A DNA stretch of 64,000 nt from Clostridia bacterium (GTDB taxonomy: Bacteria > Bacillota > Clostridia > Christensenellales > Aristaeellaceae): positions 1 to 64,000 of the forward strand of contig JAFPWU010000029.1 of assembly GCA_017412715.1 (NCBI GenBank), given 5' to 3'. This document shows positions 8,274 through 15,956 of this stretch, piece after piece (position 1 is the stretch's first letter; every line of letters starts with the position of its first letter). The notes under the pieces were generated by a model. It searched no databases and was not told where the DNA came from. It was given only the letters and a program-made list of their open reading frames with translations. A program made the position numbers and the translations under genes.

Positions 8274-9332
8274 ATGGGTGAAACCTATAAGCAAAAAGCG
8301 GATCGGGTGCTTGGAATGCTTCAACACGCGGACGGAAATGATCCTTCCCGCGGGCACCTGACGATGAATAACTGGGAGTGGCCCACCGGAGTGGCGCTGT
8401 ACGGGATCTATAAGACCTGGCAGGAAAGCGGGGACCGGACGATTCTGGATTATCTGACCGGCTGGTATGACGATATGCTCAGCCGGCCGGAAAAACCTCA
8501 CTGGAACGTAAACACCGTGGCTCCGGTGCTGACGCTGACCTGCCTCTATCAGGAGACGAAAAACGAGCGGTATCTTGAGGAGATCGAGAGCTGGCTGAAC
8601 TGGGTGCTGAAGGAAATGCCACGGACGGAGTACGGCGGCCTGCAGCACTGCACGGTATGGAACAAGCATTACCAGCAGCTGTGGTGCGACACGCTGTTTA
8701 TGGTCTGTCTGTTTCTGGCCAAGGCCGGGGTGGTCCTGAACCGGCCGGAGCTGATCGACGAGGCGGAGTACCAGTTCCTGATCCATATCCGGTATCTGCA
8801 GAATAAGGTGACCGGCCTGTTCTATCACGGATGGACCTTTGATCGGCGGCATAATTTTGCCGAGGCGTACTGGGCCAGGGGAAACGCCTGGTTCACCGCC
8901 GCCGCGGTGGAGCTCTATGACATTACGAAGCGGAATGACGCGGCCATGCGGATGATTCACAGCGCCTGGCAGGATCAGGTGCTGGCCCTGTGGAAATACC
9001 AGCGGGTGAACGGGCTGTATACCACCCTGATCAATGTGGAGGAAACCTACTGCGAAACCAGTGCCACCGCGGCCATCGCCTACGGTGTGCTGAAGGGTAT
9101 CCGGGTAGGATGGCTTCCCCAGGAACCCTACGCGGAGATGGGCAAGCTGTCCGCGGATGCGGTGCTGGACCAGATCGATGAGACCGGTGCTGTGCAGGGA
9201 GTTTCCGGGGGAACCGGCATGGGACATGATCTGGAGCATTACAAGAAAATCATCGTGACCCCCACCGCCTATGGCCAGGGGCTGACCTTCCTCATGCTGA
9301 CGGAGCTGATGATTCAGGACAAGAATACCTGA
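8274..9332 (+). CDS. GH105 unsaturated rhamnogalacturonyl hydrolase (YteR/YesR type)
   Basis: A 352-residue (alpha/alpha)6-barrel hydrolase. YteR-type enzymes hydrate the unsaturated galacturonyl residue left at the end of RG-I fragments by lyases, freeing rhamnose-ended products. Seen here: WEWPTGVALYGIYKTW near residue 30, NVNTVAPVLTLTCLY, QQLWCDTLFMVCLF with the catalytic Asp at residue 139 (equivalent to the YteR acid), FYHGWTF and WARGNAWF. The length equals the family norm. It lacks a signal peptide and so acts on imported oligosaccharides. ATG 8274 follows GGAGGAAAGCTGTC. It closes the first importer operon. Confidence 0.9.
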   Translation: MGETYKQKADRVLGMLQHADGNDPSRGHLTMNNWEWPTGVALYGIYKTWQESGDRTILDYLTGWYDDMLSRPEKPHWNVNTVAPVLTLTCLYQETKNERYLEEIESWLNWVLKEMPRTEYGGLQHCTVWNKHYQQLWCDTLFMVCLFLAKAGVVLNRPELIDEAEYQFLIHIRYLQNKVTGLFYHGWTFDRRHNFAEAYWARGNAWFTAAAVELYDITKRNDAAMRMIHSAWQDQVLALWKYQRVNGLYTTLINVEETYCETSATAAIAYGVLKGIRVGWLPQEPYAEMGKLSADAVLDQIDETGAVQGVSGGTGMGHDLEHYKKIIVTPTAYGQGLTFLMLTELMIQDKNT

Positions 9333-9333
9333 G

Positions 9334-9462
9334 GAAGCGCCGATTTATTCCATATCTGAAACCTGCATATTCTCAAATAAAACGCTGCCTGATTCCATCC
9401 GTGCGGTCATCCCCCTTCAAACAGACCAGGATCGCCGGAGATGCGTTTATTCAGCGTTTTGA
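9334..9462 (+). repeat. Possible degenerate intergenic element with GGAAGCGCCGA/TTCAGCGTTTT ends
   Basis: The gap before the second importer begins with GGAAGCGCCGATTTATTCC and ends with TTATTCAGCGTTTT, weakly resembling the inverted ends at 15848-15934. The match is poor (about 8 of 12 bases), so this is tentative. Nothing else was recognised in the gap. Confidence 0.2.
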
Positions 9463-9490
9463 TAGTTATGGAAGAAAAGGAGTGGTGTAC

Positions 9491-10447
9491 GTGACAAAAA
9501 CGAACGCGGAAAGCGCGGTGCTTCCGGGGAAAAAGGTCGGCTACTGGAAAAAGCTGAAGCTGGATTTTCTGAAGAATCCGTGGCTTTACCTGATGCTGAT
9601 TCCGGGCCTGGTTTATTTTCTGGTGTTCAAGTATCTGCCCATGTGGGGAATTATCATCGGATTTGAGGATTACTCCCCGTTCCTTGGGCCCTTCAAGAGC
9701 GCATGGAAGGGGCTTTACTGGTTCCAGCGCTTCTTCTCCACCAGCAAATGGATGACCTATCTGTCCAATACGCTGATCCTTTCCTTCATGAGCATCATTT
9801 TTACATTCCCGGCGCCGATTATCCTGGCCCTGATGCTCAATGAAATCCGCAGCATTCACTACAAGAAGGTGACCCAGACCCTGCTGTATATGCCGCATTT
9901 TATCTCCATCGTGATCGTGGTCTCCATTACCTACGTGATCTTCGGAACGGACGGCATTATCTACAAGCTGACGACCCAGCTGATGGGCCGCTCCATTGAT
10001 TATCTGGGCGATCCGGGGGTTTTCCGGTGGATGATCGTCGGTCAGAATATCTGGAAGGAAACCGGCTGGGGAACCATTATCTTCCTGGCGGCCCTGACCA
10101 ACGTGGATACGCAGCTGTACGAGGCCGCCATGATCGACGGAGCGAACCGGGCCCAGCGGCTCTGGCATATCACCCTGCCGGCCATCCGTTCCACCATCGT
10201 GCTGATGCTGGTGCTTCGCATGGGCAGCGTGCTGGATACAGGCTATGAGCACCTGATCCTGATGAGCAACGCCCTGAACCGTTCCGTTTCCCAGACGCTG
10301 GACGTGTTCGTGTATGAGAACGGTATCAAGAACGGCCAGCTGTCCTATACAACGGCGGTAGGCCTGATGAAGAGCCTGGTATCCGTGGTGCTGGTGGTTA
10401 CCTCCAACAAGATCGCCCACGCCCTTGGCGAAGAAGGCCTGTATTGA
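9491..10447 (+). CDS. LplB-type sugar ABC transporter permease (system 2)
   Basis: A 318-residue CUT1 permease paralogous to the one at 2277. It shows NPWLYLMLIPGLVYFLVFKYLPMWGI as TM1, the FEDYSPFLG periplasmic turn, the EAA loop LYEAAMIDGANRAQRLWHITLPAI near residue 211, and the same HALGEEGLY C-terminus. GTG 9491 was chosen as start because AAGGAG lies eight bases upstream; GTG 9482 and 9485 and the earlier codon at 9401 are too close to, or far above, that site. It is followed by its partner permease. Six TM helices are expected. The substrate is likely a second RG-I or pectin oligosaccharide. Confidence 0.88.
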   Translation: MTKTNAESAVLPGKKVGYWKKLKLDFLKNPWLYLMLIPGLVYFLVFKYLPMWGIIIGFEDYSPFLGPFKSAWKGLYWFQRFFSTSKWMTYLSNTLILSFMSIIFTFPAPIILALMLNEIRSIHYKKVTQTLLYMPHFISIVIVVSITYVIFGTDGIIYKLTTQLMGRSIDYLGDPGVFRWMIVGQNIWKETGWGTIIFLAALTNVDTQLYEAAMIDGANRAQRLWHITLPAIRSTIVLMLVLRMGSVLDTGYEHLILMSNALNRSVSQTLDVFVYENGIKNGQLSYTTAVGLMKSLVSVVLVVTSNKIAHALGEEGLY

Positions 10448-10465
10448 GAAAGGAGGCGGACTGAG

Positions 10466-11419
10466 ATGGCAAAGAAAAATGAAGAAAATACCGTTGTCCT
10501 GAACGGAAAAACCATCAATGTGAACGGCGGTCCGGTGGGCGTGTATCGCACCGCGGGCAGTATCGCCTTCGATATTCTGAACTACCTGGTCATCGGCCTT
10601 GCGGCGTTCACCACGGTGATGCCCATCATTTACATCATATTCAATTCCTTCGCCACGGAGCTGGAGCTGCAGACCCGGTCCATGTTCGTGATTCCGCATA
10701 CCTGGTCCCTGGATGCGTACAGGTACATCTTCGCTTCTCCAAAGCTGATCCGCGCCTTCGGGAATTCGGTCCTGATCACGGTCTGCGGAACACTGATTAA
10801 CCTGTTCTTCACGGTAACGATGGCGTATCCGCTGAGCAAGAAATTTCTGCGGGGCCGGACGCCGATCCTGAATCTGGTGATCATTTCCATGTTCTTCTCC
10901 GGCGGCATGATCCCGGGATACGTGGTGGTTTCCTCCTGGCTGGGCATGCGCGGAACCTACTGGGCCCTGCTGCTTCCCGGCGCGATCTCGGCCTATAACA
11001 TGATGATCGTCAAGAATTTCTTCCAGGGAATTCCGGCAGAACTGGAAGAGAGTGCCGCGCTGGACGGATGCAATGACCTGACGATCCTCTGGAAAATCGT
11101 GCTTCCTCTCTCCCTGCCCGTTCTGGCCACCTTCGGCCTGTTCTACGCGGTAGGACACTGGAACAGCTATTTTGCGGCCATGATTTATCTGACGGACGAC
11201 AAGATGTATCCCCTGCAGCTGATCCTGCGGAACATCATCGTGACCGCCGAGTCTTCCGCCTCCGATATGAGTTTGATGGATCCCAACTTTGTGGAGCCGC
11301 CGAAGCAGTCCATCAAGATGGCGGTTATCGTGGTGGCCACGGTGCCGATCATGTGCGTCTATCCCTTCCTGCAGAAGTACTTCGTGAAGGGCGTCATGGT
11401 CGGAGCATTGAAGGGTTAA
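10466..11419 (+). CDS. LplC-type sugar ABC transporter permease (system 2)
   Basis: A 317-residue permease. ATG 10466 is preceded by GAAAGGAGGCGG. The N-terminus is cytoplasmic and charged for about 35 residues, then FDILNYLVIGLAAFTTVMPIIYIIF is TM1. PLSKKFLRGR, the EAA loop LEESAALDGCNDLTILWKIVLPLSLP (near residue 192, with Ser in place of the usual second Ala) and YPFLQKYFVKGVMVGALKG match the system 1 paralogue. The stop runs directly into the second copy of the structured RNA element, the same layout as in system 1. Confidence 0.9.
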   Translation: MAKKNEENTVVLNGKTINVNGGPVGVYRTAGSIAFDILNYLVIGLAAFTTVMPIIYIIFNSFATELELQTRSMFVIPHTWSLDAYRYIFASPKLIRAFGNSVLITVCGTLINLFFTVTMAYPLSKKFLRGRTPILNLVIISMFFSGGMIPGYVVVSSWLGMRGTYWALLLPGAISAYNMMIVKNFFQGIPAELEESAALDGCNDLTILWKIVLPLSLPVLATFGLFYAVGHWNSYFAAMIYLTDDKMYPLQLILRNIIVTAESSASDMSLMDPNFVEPPKQSIKMAVIVVATVPIMCVYPFLQKYFVKGVMVGALKG

Positions 11420-11570
11420 AAATTCTGCGGCCCGCAGTGCGGGCAATTCGCAGAATTTTAACAGAACACGCACAGAGCGGGCTCCGCGGTGCGAAGCCGC
11501 GACAATGCGTGTGACCGGTACCCCGCCGGGGAACGGCATCTGAAAAGGTTATTTGCGGCGAAAGCCGCTG
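11419..11570 (+). ncRNA. Structured RNA element, copy 2 (permease/binding-protein intergenic)
   Basis: Same three-part layout as 4159-4310. The first hairpin pairs 11419-11429 with 11449-11459, with inner GCCCGC-AGT-GCGGGC. The AGT loop is identical to copy 1 while both stems differ in sequence. The core at 11472-11536 shares GCGACAATG (11499-11507) and a 17-base block (11513-11529) with copy 1. The stem 11480-11483/11495-11498 plus 11485-11487/11491-11493 replaces the copy 1 stem. A final hairpin GCGGC-GAAA-GCCGC lies at 11555-11568. The ribosome site follows at 11584-11590. The covarying stems argue for selection on structure. Confidence 0.65.
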
Positions 11571-11598
11571 TAACAAAAATGTGAAGGAGGTTACCCCC

Positions 11599-13122
11599 AT
11601 GAAGAAACTTGTTTCCCTGTTTCTGAGCCTGGCGCTGCTCCTCTCCGTGATGAGCTTTGCCGCGGCCGAGGACGACGTGACCCTCAACGTCATGCTGCCC
11701 GACTTCTATTCTGATTCCGACTGGAAGAGCCTGGAAGACGGGAATCCAATTCTGCAGAAGATTTATGAAGCAACCGGCGTGAAGCTGAATATCACCTGGG
11801 TGCCGGATTCCGGCTACGGTGAGCAGACCACCCTGACCCTGGCGGATCCGGCCCATATGCCTGAAGTCATGGTCATGCAGGGCGTCCGGGATGCCATCAT
11901 GATTTCTTCCGCCCGCGCGGGAGCTTTCTGGGATCTGACCGATTTTGTGGCCGACGCGGAGAACTATCCGAATCTGGCCGCCGGCGCTGATTCCGTTTAT
12001 GACAACCTGCTGGTAGACGGCCGCCTGTACGGCATCTACCGTGCCCGCGCCTATGCCCGTGCCGGCGTCTACTACCGGAACGACTACGCGGCTCAGGTCG
12101 GTTATGCGGAAGAGCCCAAGACCGTGGAAGAATTCAAGGATATGTGCCTGAAGATGGCCGCCATCGATCCGAATATCTACGTATTCAATATGTGCAAGTA
12201 CGTAGCCGGAACCATCGGCGTCATGACCGTCATGAACGGCGCTCCCTATCAGTACGGCGTGAACGCGGAAGGCAAGATCTATCCCGCGTTCGAAGATGAA
12301 GCTTTCCAGGAAGGCCTGGATTTCATCCGTGAGCTGTATGCCGCGGGCGGCATCGATCCCAACTTCATGACCATCGAATCCGGAAACTGGAACGATGCTG
12401 AGCGCAGCGATCCGGTGAAGGCCCTCATGCGGCTGGACTGCCTGGACAACGGCTATCGTTATCAGGAATGGCTGGAGCAGAACAAGGGCGCGGATGCCTC
12501 CGCTCCCATCGTTTCCCTGCTGACCGCTCTGCCTGACAAGAACGGAAAGATCCAGATCTGGCCCCAGAACATCGGTGCTTCCGGTGAAATCGTAGTCACC
12601 AAGGCTGTGTCCGCGGACAAGCTGCCCGCCGTCATGAAGTTCCTTGACTGGTGCAGCAGCGCCGAAGGCCAGACCCTGCTGAACTGCGGCGCGGAGGGCG
12701 AGACCTACTGGATCCACAGCGACGGATTCCGCTACACCTATCCGGAAGGAGCCACCGACGAGGAGAAGAACACCGCCGACACCAACACCCACGTGATCCT
12801 GCACAGCCTGAATCAGCTGGGCATGAACGTGAACGGCGATCTGACGCCTCCCGCCGCCGGCACCATCCTGCGGGATGAGTACAACCAGAACCTGCTGGAC
12901 AACGCCCAGTATGTTATCGGCAATCCTTGCTACACCTTCGACAGCGAAACCAACAACCTGATGGGCGCTTCCCTGGCTCAGGAAGTGGAGGACGCGCAGG
13001 TGCAGTACATCGCCGGCAAGATCGATCTGGCGGGCCTGCAGACCGCTTATGCCAACTGGCATGCCCAGGGCGGCGATGACATCCTGGCCGAGTATCAGGC
13101 GATTTACGACGCTGAGAAGTAA
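11599..13122 (+). CDS. Extracellular sugar-binding protein, LplA/YtcQ type (system 2)
   Basis: A 507-residue secreted binding protein. The ATG at 11599 follows AAGGAGGTTACCCCC; a GTG at 11581 is in frame but overlaps that ribosome site. The signal peptide is MKKLVSLFLSLALLLSVMSFAAAED, with no lipobox Cys. The mature domain includes LPDFYSDSDWKSLEDGNPILQKIYEATGV and MKFLDWCSSAEGQTLLNCGAEGETYWI, typical of family 1 LplA-like proteins. It pairs with the permeases at 9491 and 10466. It lies within a run of intracellular RG-I enzymes, so its ligand is probably an RG-I or oligogalacturonide fragment. A terminator-like hairpin follows. Confidence 0.87.
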   Translation: MKKLVSLFLSLALLLSVMSFAAAEDDVTLNVMLPDFYSDSDWKSLEDGNPILQKIYEATGVKLNITWVPDSGYGEQTTLTLADPAHMPEVMVMQGVRDAIMISSARAGAFWDLTDFVADAENYPNLAAGADSVYDNLLVDGRLYGIYRARAYARAGVYYRNDYAAQVGYAEEPKTVEEFKDMCLKMAAIDPNIYVFNMCKYVAGTIGVMTVMNGAPYQYGVNAEGKIYPAFEDEAFQEGLDFIRELYAAGGIDPNFMTIESGNWNDAERSDPVKALMRLDCLDNGYRYQEWLEQNKGADASAPIVSLLTALPDKNGKIQIWPQNIGASGEIVVTKAVSADKLPAVMKFLDWCSSAEGQTLLNCGAEGETYWIHSDGFRYTYPEGATDEEKNTADTNTHVILHSLNQLGMNVNGDLTPPAAGTILRDEYNQNLLDNAQYVIGNPCYTFDSETNNLMGASLAQEVEDAQVQYIAGKIDLAGLQTAYANWHAQGGDDILAEYQAIYDAEK

Positions 13123-13224
13123 TCCTGTTCTTCGTTTTAAAGCGTTGATTTAAAACGAAATCAGCATTAATTACAGCCACGGAGCCCGCAACGGTTCCGT
13201 GAAGCTTCGGAGCAAATCCGAACA

Positions 13225-13257
13225 GGGGCTGCCGCGGCATTGCGGCAGCCCCATTTT
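13225..13257 (+). terminator. Hairpin with T-run after binding-protein gene 2
   Basis: GGGGCTGCCGC (13225-13235) pairs with GCGGCAGCCCC (13242-13252), followed by ATTTTT. Downstream enzyme genes lie in the same direction 20 bases on, so this is probably a partial terminator that lets some transcripts through. A weaker AT-rich hairpin sits at 13132-13158. Confidence 0.7.
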
Positions 13258-13277
13258 TAAAGACGAGGAGAAATAAC

Positions 13278-14081
13278 ATGAATCGTGTCTATTGCTGCTA
13301 TCCCGGAGGAAAGCACAAAGCTCTGACCATGAGCTATGACGACGGAAAGAAACAGGACCGGAGGCTGGTGGAGATCTTCAACAGATATGGCATCCGGGGG
13401 ACCTTCAACCTGAACAGCGGCCTGTGGGACAGGGACGAGAACCGGATTAAGCCGGAGGAAATCCGCACCCTTTATCAGGGGCATGAGATCGCCTGCCATA
13501 CGGTGACCCATCCAACCATCGCCCGCTGCCCCCTGCCTGAGGTGGCGGAGGAGACGCTGGCGGATCGGAGGGAGCTGGAGAAGCTGACCGGGTATCCGGT
13601 CCGGGGTTTGGCCTACCCCAATGGGTCGCTCAGCAGGGAGATTGAAGAGATGCTGCCAGCCTGCGGCATCCGATACGGAAGAGTCGTGGGCAATACGGAC
13701 AGCTTCGCGCTTCCAGAAAATCCTTACCGCTGGATGGCTACCTGCCATCACAATCACCGGCTGATGGAACTGGGCGAGCAGTTCCTCGGCCTGTTCAAGA
13801 AACAGTATCTGTACCTGATGTATGTCTGGGGTCACAGCTATGAGTTTGATGACCGGAACAACTGGGACCTGATGGAGGATTTCTGCCGGATGATGGGCGG
13901 AAAGGATGACATCTGGTATTGCACGAACATTGAATTCATGGATTGCATGGACGATTTTGCCCGCCTTCGTTTCGCGGCGGACAACAGCTTTGTGTACAAT
14001 CCGAATGCCCGGGACTGCTGGATTTCCGTGAATGATCAGGCACCGGTCTGCATCCCCGGAGGCGCGACCGTACAGCTTTGA
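13278..14081 (+). CDS. Polysaccharide deacetylase (NodB-like) family protein, cytoplasmic
   Basis: A 267-residue protein of the carbohydrate esterase 4/NodB superfamily. The metal-binding triad is present: Asp in SYDDG (residues 19-23) and His74/His78 in CHTVTHPT. Further motifs are GTFNLNSG and GLAYPNGS. There is no signal peptide (MNRVYCCYPGGKHKALTMSYDD), so it acts inside the cell, unlike peptidoglycan or chitin deacetylases. Standing between an oligosaccharide importer and RG-I enzymes, it probably removes acetyl groups from imported pectic oligosaccharides. The exact substrate is unknown. The C-terminal part after residue 200 (AADNSFVYNPNARDCWISVNDQ) may be a small extra beta section. 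Confidence 0.85.
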   Translation: MNRVYCCYPGGKHKALTMSYDDGKKQDRRLVEIFNRYGIRGTFNLNSGLWDRDENRIKPEEIRTLYQGHEIACHTVTHPTIARCPLPEVAEETLADRRELEKLTGYPVRGLAYPNGSLSREIEEMLPACGIRYGRVVGNTDSFALPENPYRWMATCHHNHRLMELGEQFLGLFKKQYLYLMYVWGHSYEFDDRNNWDLMEDFCRMMGGKDDIWYCTNIEFMDCMDDFARLRFAADNSFVYNPNARDCWISVNDQAPVCIPGGATVQL

Positions 14082-14101
14082 ATTGAAAGGGAGAGGGGAA
14101 C

Positions 14102-15172
14102 ATGCAGACTTACAGGGACGCTGTAACAGGCTATGAAGTCAGAAGGTATACCCAGGGACCGGAGAGGAACGCGAAGCTCTATTTTACCTGCGAAAACTTC
14201 TCTACCGATGACAAATACTTCTTTTTCATGAAGCAGCGGCTCGGTGACAGCCGGAAGGAGCTGTCCGGCGGCTGCTATCGGGCCAATGTGGAAACCGGCG
14301 AGCTCGAAAGAGTGACGGATGATACCTATCGCAGTTTCGCCACCGATCGGGAGAAGAATATCGGCTATACATGCAGGAATGAGACGGAAGTATACGCGGT
14401 GAATCTGGACAGCCTGGAGATGACCAGAGTAGGGGACCTGCCCCGGGGAGGACAGATTACCGGGCACCTGACCGCGGCGAACACGGGCAGGATCGCCTGC
14501 AGCTATCATCTGGCCAACAAGTATTACGGGCTGGTGATCCTGGACCCCGGAAAGAAAGCGGAGATTGTCTATCAGAGCGACTACCGGCTGGGCCATGCCC
14601 AGATCTGCCCCACGGATGAGAATCTGATATTCTATATTCACGAAACTGAGGGGGATGCTTTCCAGCGGACCTGGATGTATGACGTGAAGGAGCGGTATGT
14701 CCGTCCCTATTACGTGGAGCATCCCAGCGAGTGGATTACTCATGAGGTCTGGAGCTCGGACGGAGCTGAGATGGCTCTGATGAAGCTGGATCCTCCGGGA
14801 TTCGCGGACGGGGAAAAGGGCGAAGTGCATACAGGGAATATTATTATCGGCGATAAGGACGGCCGCCACTTTGACGTGGCCGCGGCCAGCACCCAGCTGC
14901 TGCACCCCTGCATCAGCCGGGACCGGAAATGGCTCTGCGCCGACCGGATCAGCTATCTGGGTACCCGCGTCCAGGAAGGTGTGGTTCTGGTGGAACGGGC
15001 GACCGGGAAGACAAAGCTGATCGCCACCACAGGAAGCTGCAAAACCGGGGCGGACCATCAGCATCCCTCCTTCAACCGAAAGGGAGATAAAATACTGTTC
15101 TCCAATCCGGACGAGAACGGGCTGGCTCAGGTCTGCGTAATTGATCTGCATCAGGTATGGAAAGAATGGTGA
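14102..15172 (+). CDS. Oligogalacturonate lyase-like protein (PL22)
   Basis: A 356-residue seven-bladed beta-propeller lyase. PL22 enzymes cleave unsaturated digalacturonate into ketouronates in the cytoplasm using Mn2+. Likely metal or catalytic positions are visible: LGHAQICPTDENLIFYIHE with His165 and Gln167, WITHEVWSSDG with His214, and GADHQHPSFNRKGDKILFSNPD with His319, Gln320 and His321. Length is close to the family norm of about 385. It starts 20 bases after the deacetylase with GGGAGAGGGG upstream of ATG 14102, and is nearly contiguous with the esterase gene that follows. A role on unsaturated RG-I disaccharides instead of digalacturonate is possible. Confidence 0.8.
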   Translation: MQTYRDAVTGYEVRRYTQGPERNAKLYFTCENFSTDDKYFFFMKQRLGDSRKELSGGCYRANVETGELERVTDDTYRSFATDREKNIGYTCRNETEVYAVNLDSLEMTRVGDLPRGGQITGHLTAANTGRIACSYHLANKYYGLVILDPGKKAEIVYQSDYRLGHAQICPTDENLIFYIHETEGDAFQRTWMYDVKERYVRPYYVEHPSEWITHEVWSSDGAEMALMKLDPPGFADGEKGEVHTGNIIIGDKDGRHFDVAAASTQLLHPCISRDRKWLCADRISYLGTRVQEGVVLVERATGKTKLIATTGSCKTGADHQHPSFNRKGDKILFSNPDENGLAQVCVIDLHQVWKEW

Positions 15173-15178
15173 GAAAAG

Positions 15179-15844
15179 ATGCCGACGATTTGGATTATTG
15201 GGGATTCGACCGTGGAGGATAACAAGCCCCCCTTCCGTGGATGGGGATGGGCGCTGCCCCAATTCGTCCGGGAAGGAGTGGAGGTGCGGAATACTGCCCT
15301 CAGCGGCCGGTCCAGCCTGAGCTTCCGGACAGAAGGCCTCTTCGCCCCGGCGGAGGAGGGCATGAAGCCCGGTGACCTGCTGATGATTCAGTTTGGTCAC
15401 AATGATGAAAAGGACGATGAGGAACGCCATACGGATCCGGAAAGCACCTACCGGGATGAGCTGTGGAGATACTGCCGGACCGCGCTGGAGGCAGGGGCCC
15501 AGCCGGTGCTGATCACTCCGGTCTCCCGGAGGTTTTTCGTAGGAGGCGGCAGTCTGCTCTACACCCATGGGGAATATCCCAGAGCGGTAAGGGAGCTGGC
15601 GGCGGAGAAGGGAGTTCCCCTCTGCGACCTGAAAAAGGACAGCCGGGCGCTGTATCTGGCGCTGGGGGAGGAGAAGACCGCGGAGCTTTTTGTGCGGCTT
15701 GCTCCCGGGGAAAATCCGGACTTCCCGGAGGGCCATGACGACAAGACCCATTTCAATGCCTTCGGGGCGGAGAAGATCTGCGAGCTTGTGGTGAAGGAAA
15801 TGCGGGCCTGGCCCGTATGCGCGGCATTTCTGAAGGATGAATGA
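15179..15844 (+). CDS. Rhamnogalacturonan acetylesterase, SGNH family (RhgT/YesT type)
   Basis: A 221-residue SGNH hydrolase. Catalytic blocks are all present: GDST with Ser10, GRSS, FGHND at residues 72-76, and DDKTHFN with Asp188 and His191. This block wording (WIIGDSTVEDN, NTALSGRSS, IQFGHNDEKDD) is that of CE12 rhamnogalacturonan acetylesterases such as B. subtilis RhgT/YesT, which strip acetyl groups from RG-I. No signal peptide, so it acts on imported fragments. The ATG is only 6 bases after the PL22 stop, indicating tight co-expression. Confidence 0.88.
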   Translation: MPTIWIIGDSTVEDNKPPFRGWGWALPQFVREGVEVRNTALSGRSSLSFRTEGLFAPAEEGMKPGDLLMIQFGHNDEKDDEERHTDPESTYRDELWRYCRTALEAGAQPVLITPVSRRFFVGGGSLLYTHGEYPRAVRELAAEKGVPLCDLKKDSRALYLALGEEKTAELFVRLAPGENPDFPEGHDDKTHFNAFGAEKICELVVKEMRAWPVCAAFLKDE

Positions 15845-15847
15845 CCC

Positions 15848-15934
15848 AGGGAAACGCTGATTAATTCCATTCGGGCTGAAACAGTCCCCGCTCAGGCGGA
15901 TTTCAGCTCCGGGACATATGTTCAGCGTTATCCA
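15848..15934 (+). repeat. Small intergenic element with imperfect inverted ends
   Basis: Left end AGGGAAACGCTGA (15848-15860) and right end TTCAGCGTTATCC (15921-15933) are inverted repeats matching at 10 of 12 bases. The left end is identical over 12 bases to the minus strand at 5973-5984. This looks like a short MITE-like or REP-like element, about 87 bp, lying between two genes of one operon. Confidence 0.4.
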
Positions 15935-15956
15935 AAGAGAAGGGGAGGCATGTGAG

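Noticed and set aside
6291..9239. Very long minus-strand open frame opposite the GH112 and GH105 genes
   Set aside because: It is a mirror of two convincing enzymes, rich in His, Pro, Gln and Arg, and shows no domain. GC-rich codon use on the other strand creates such frames.
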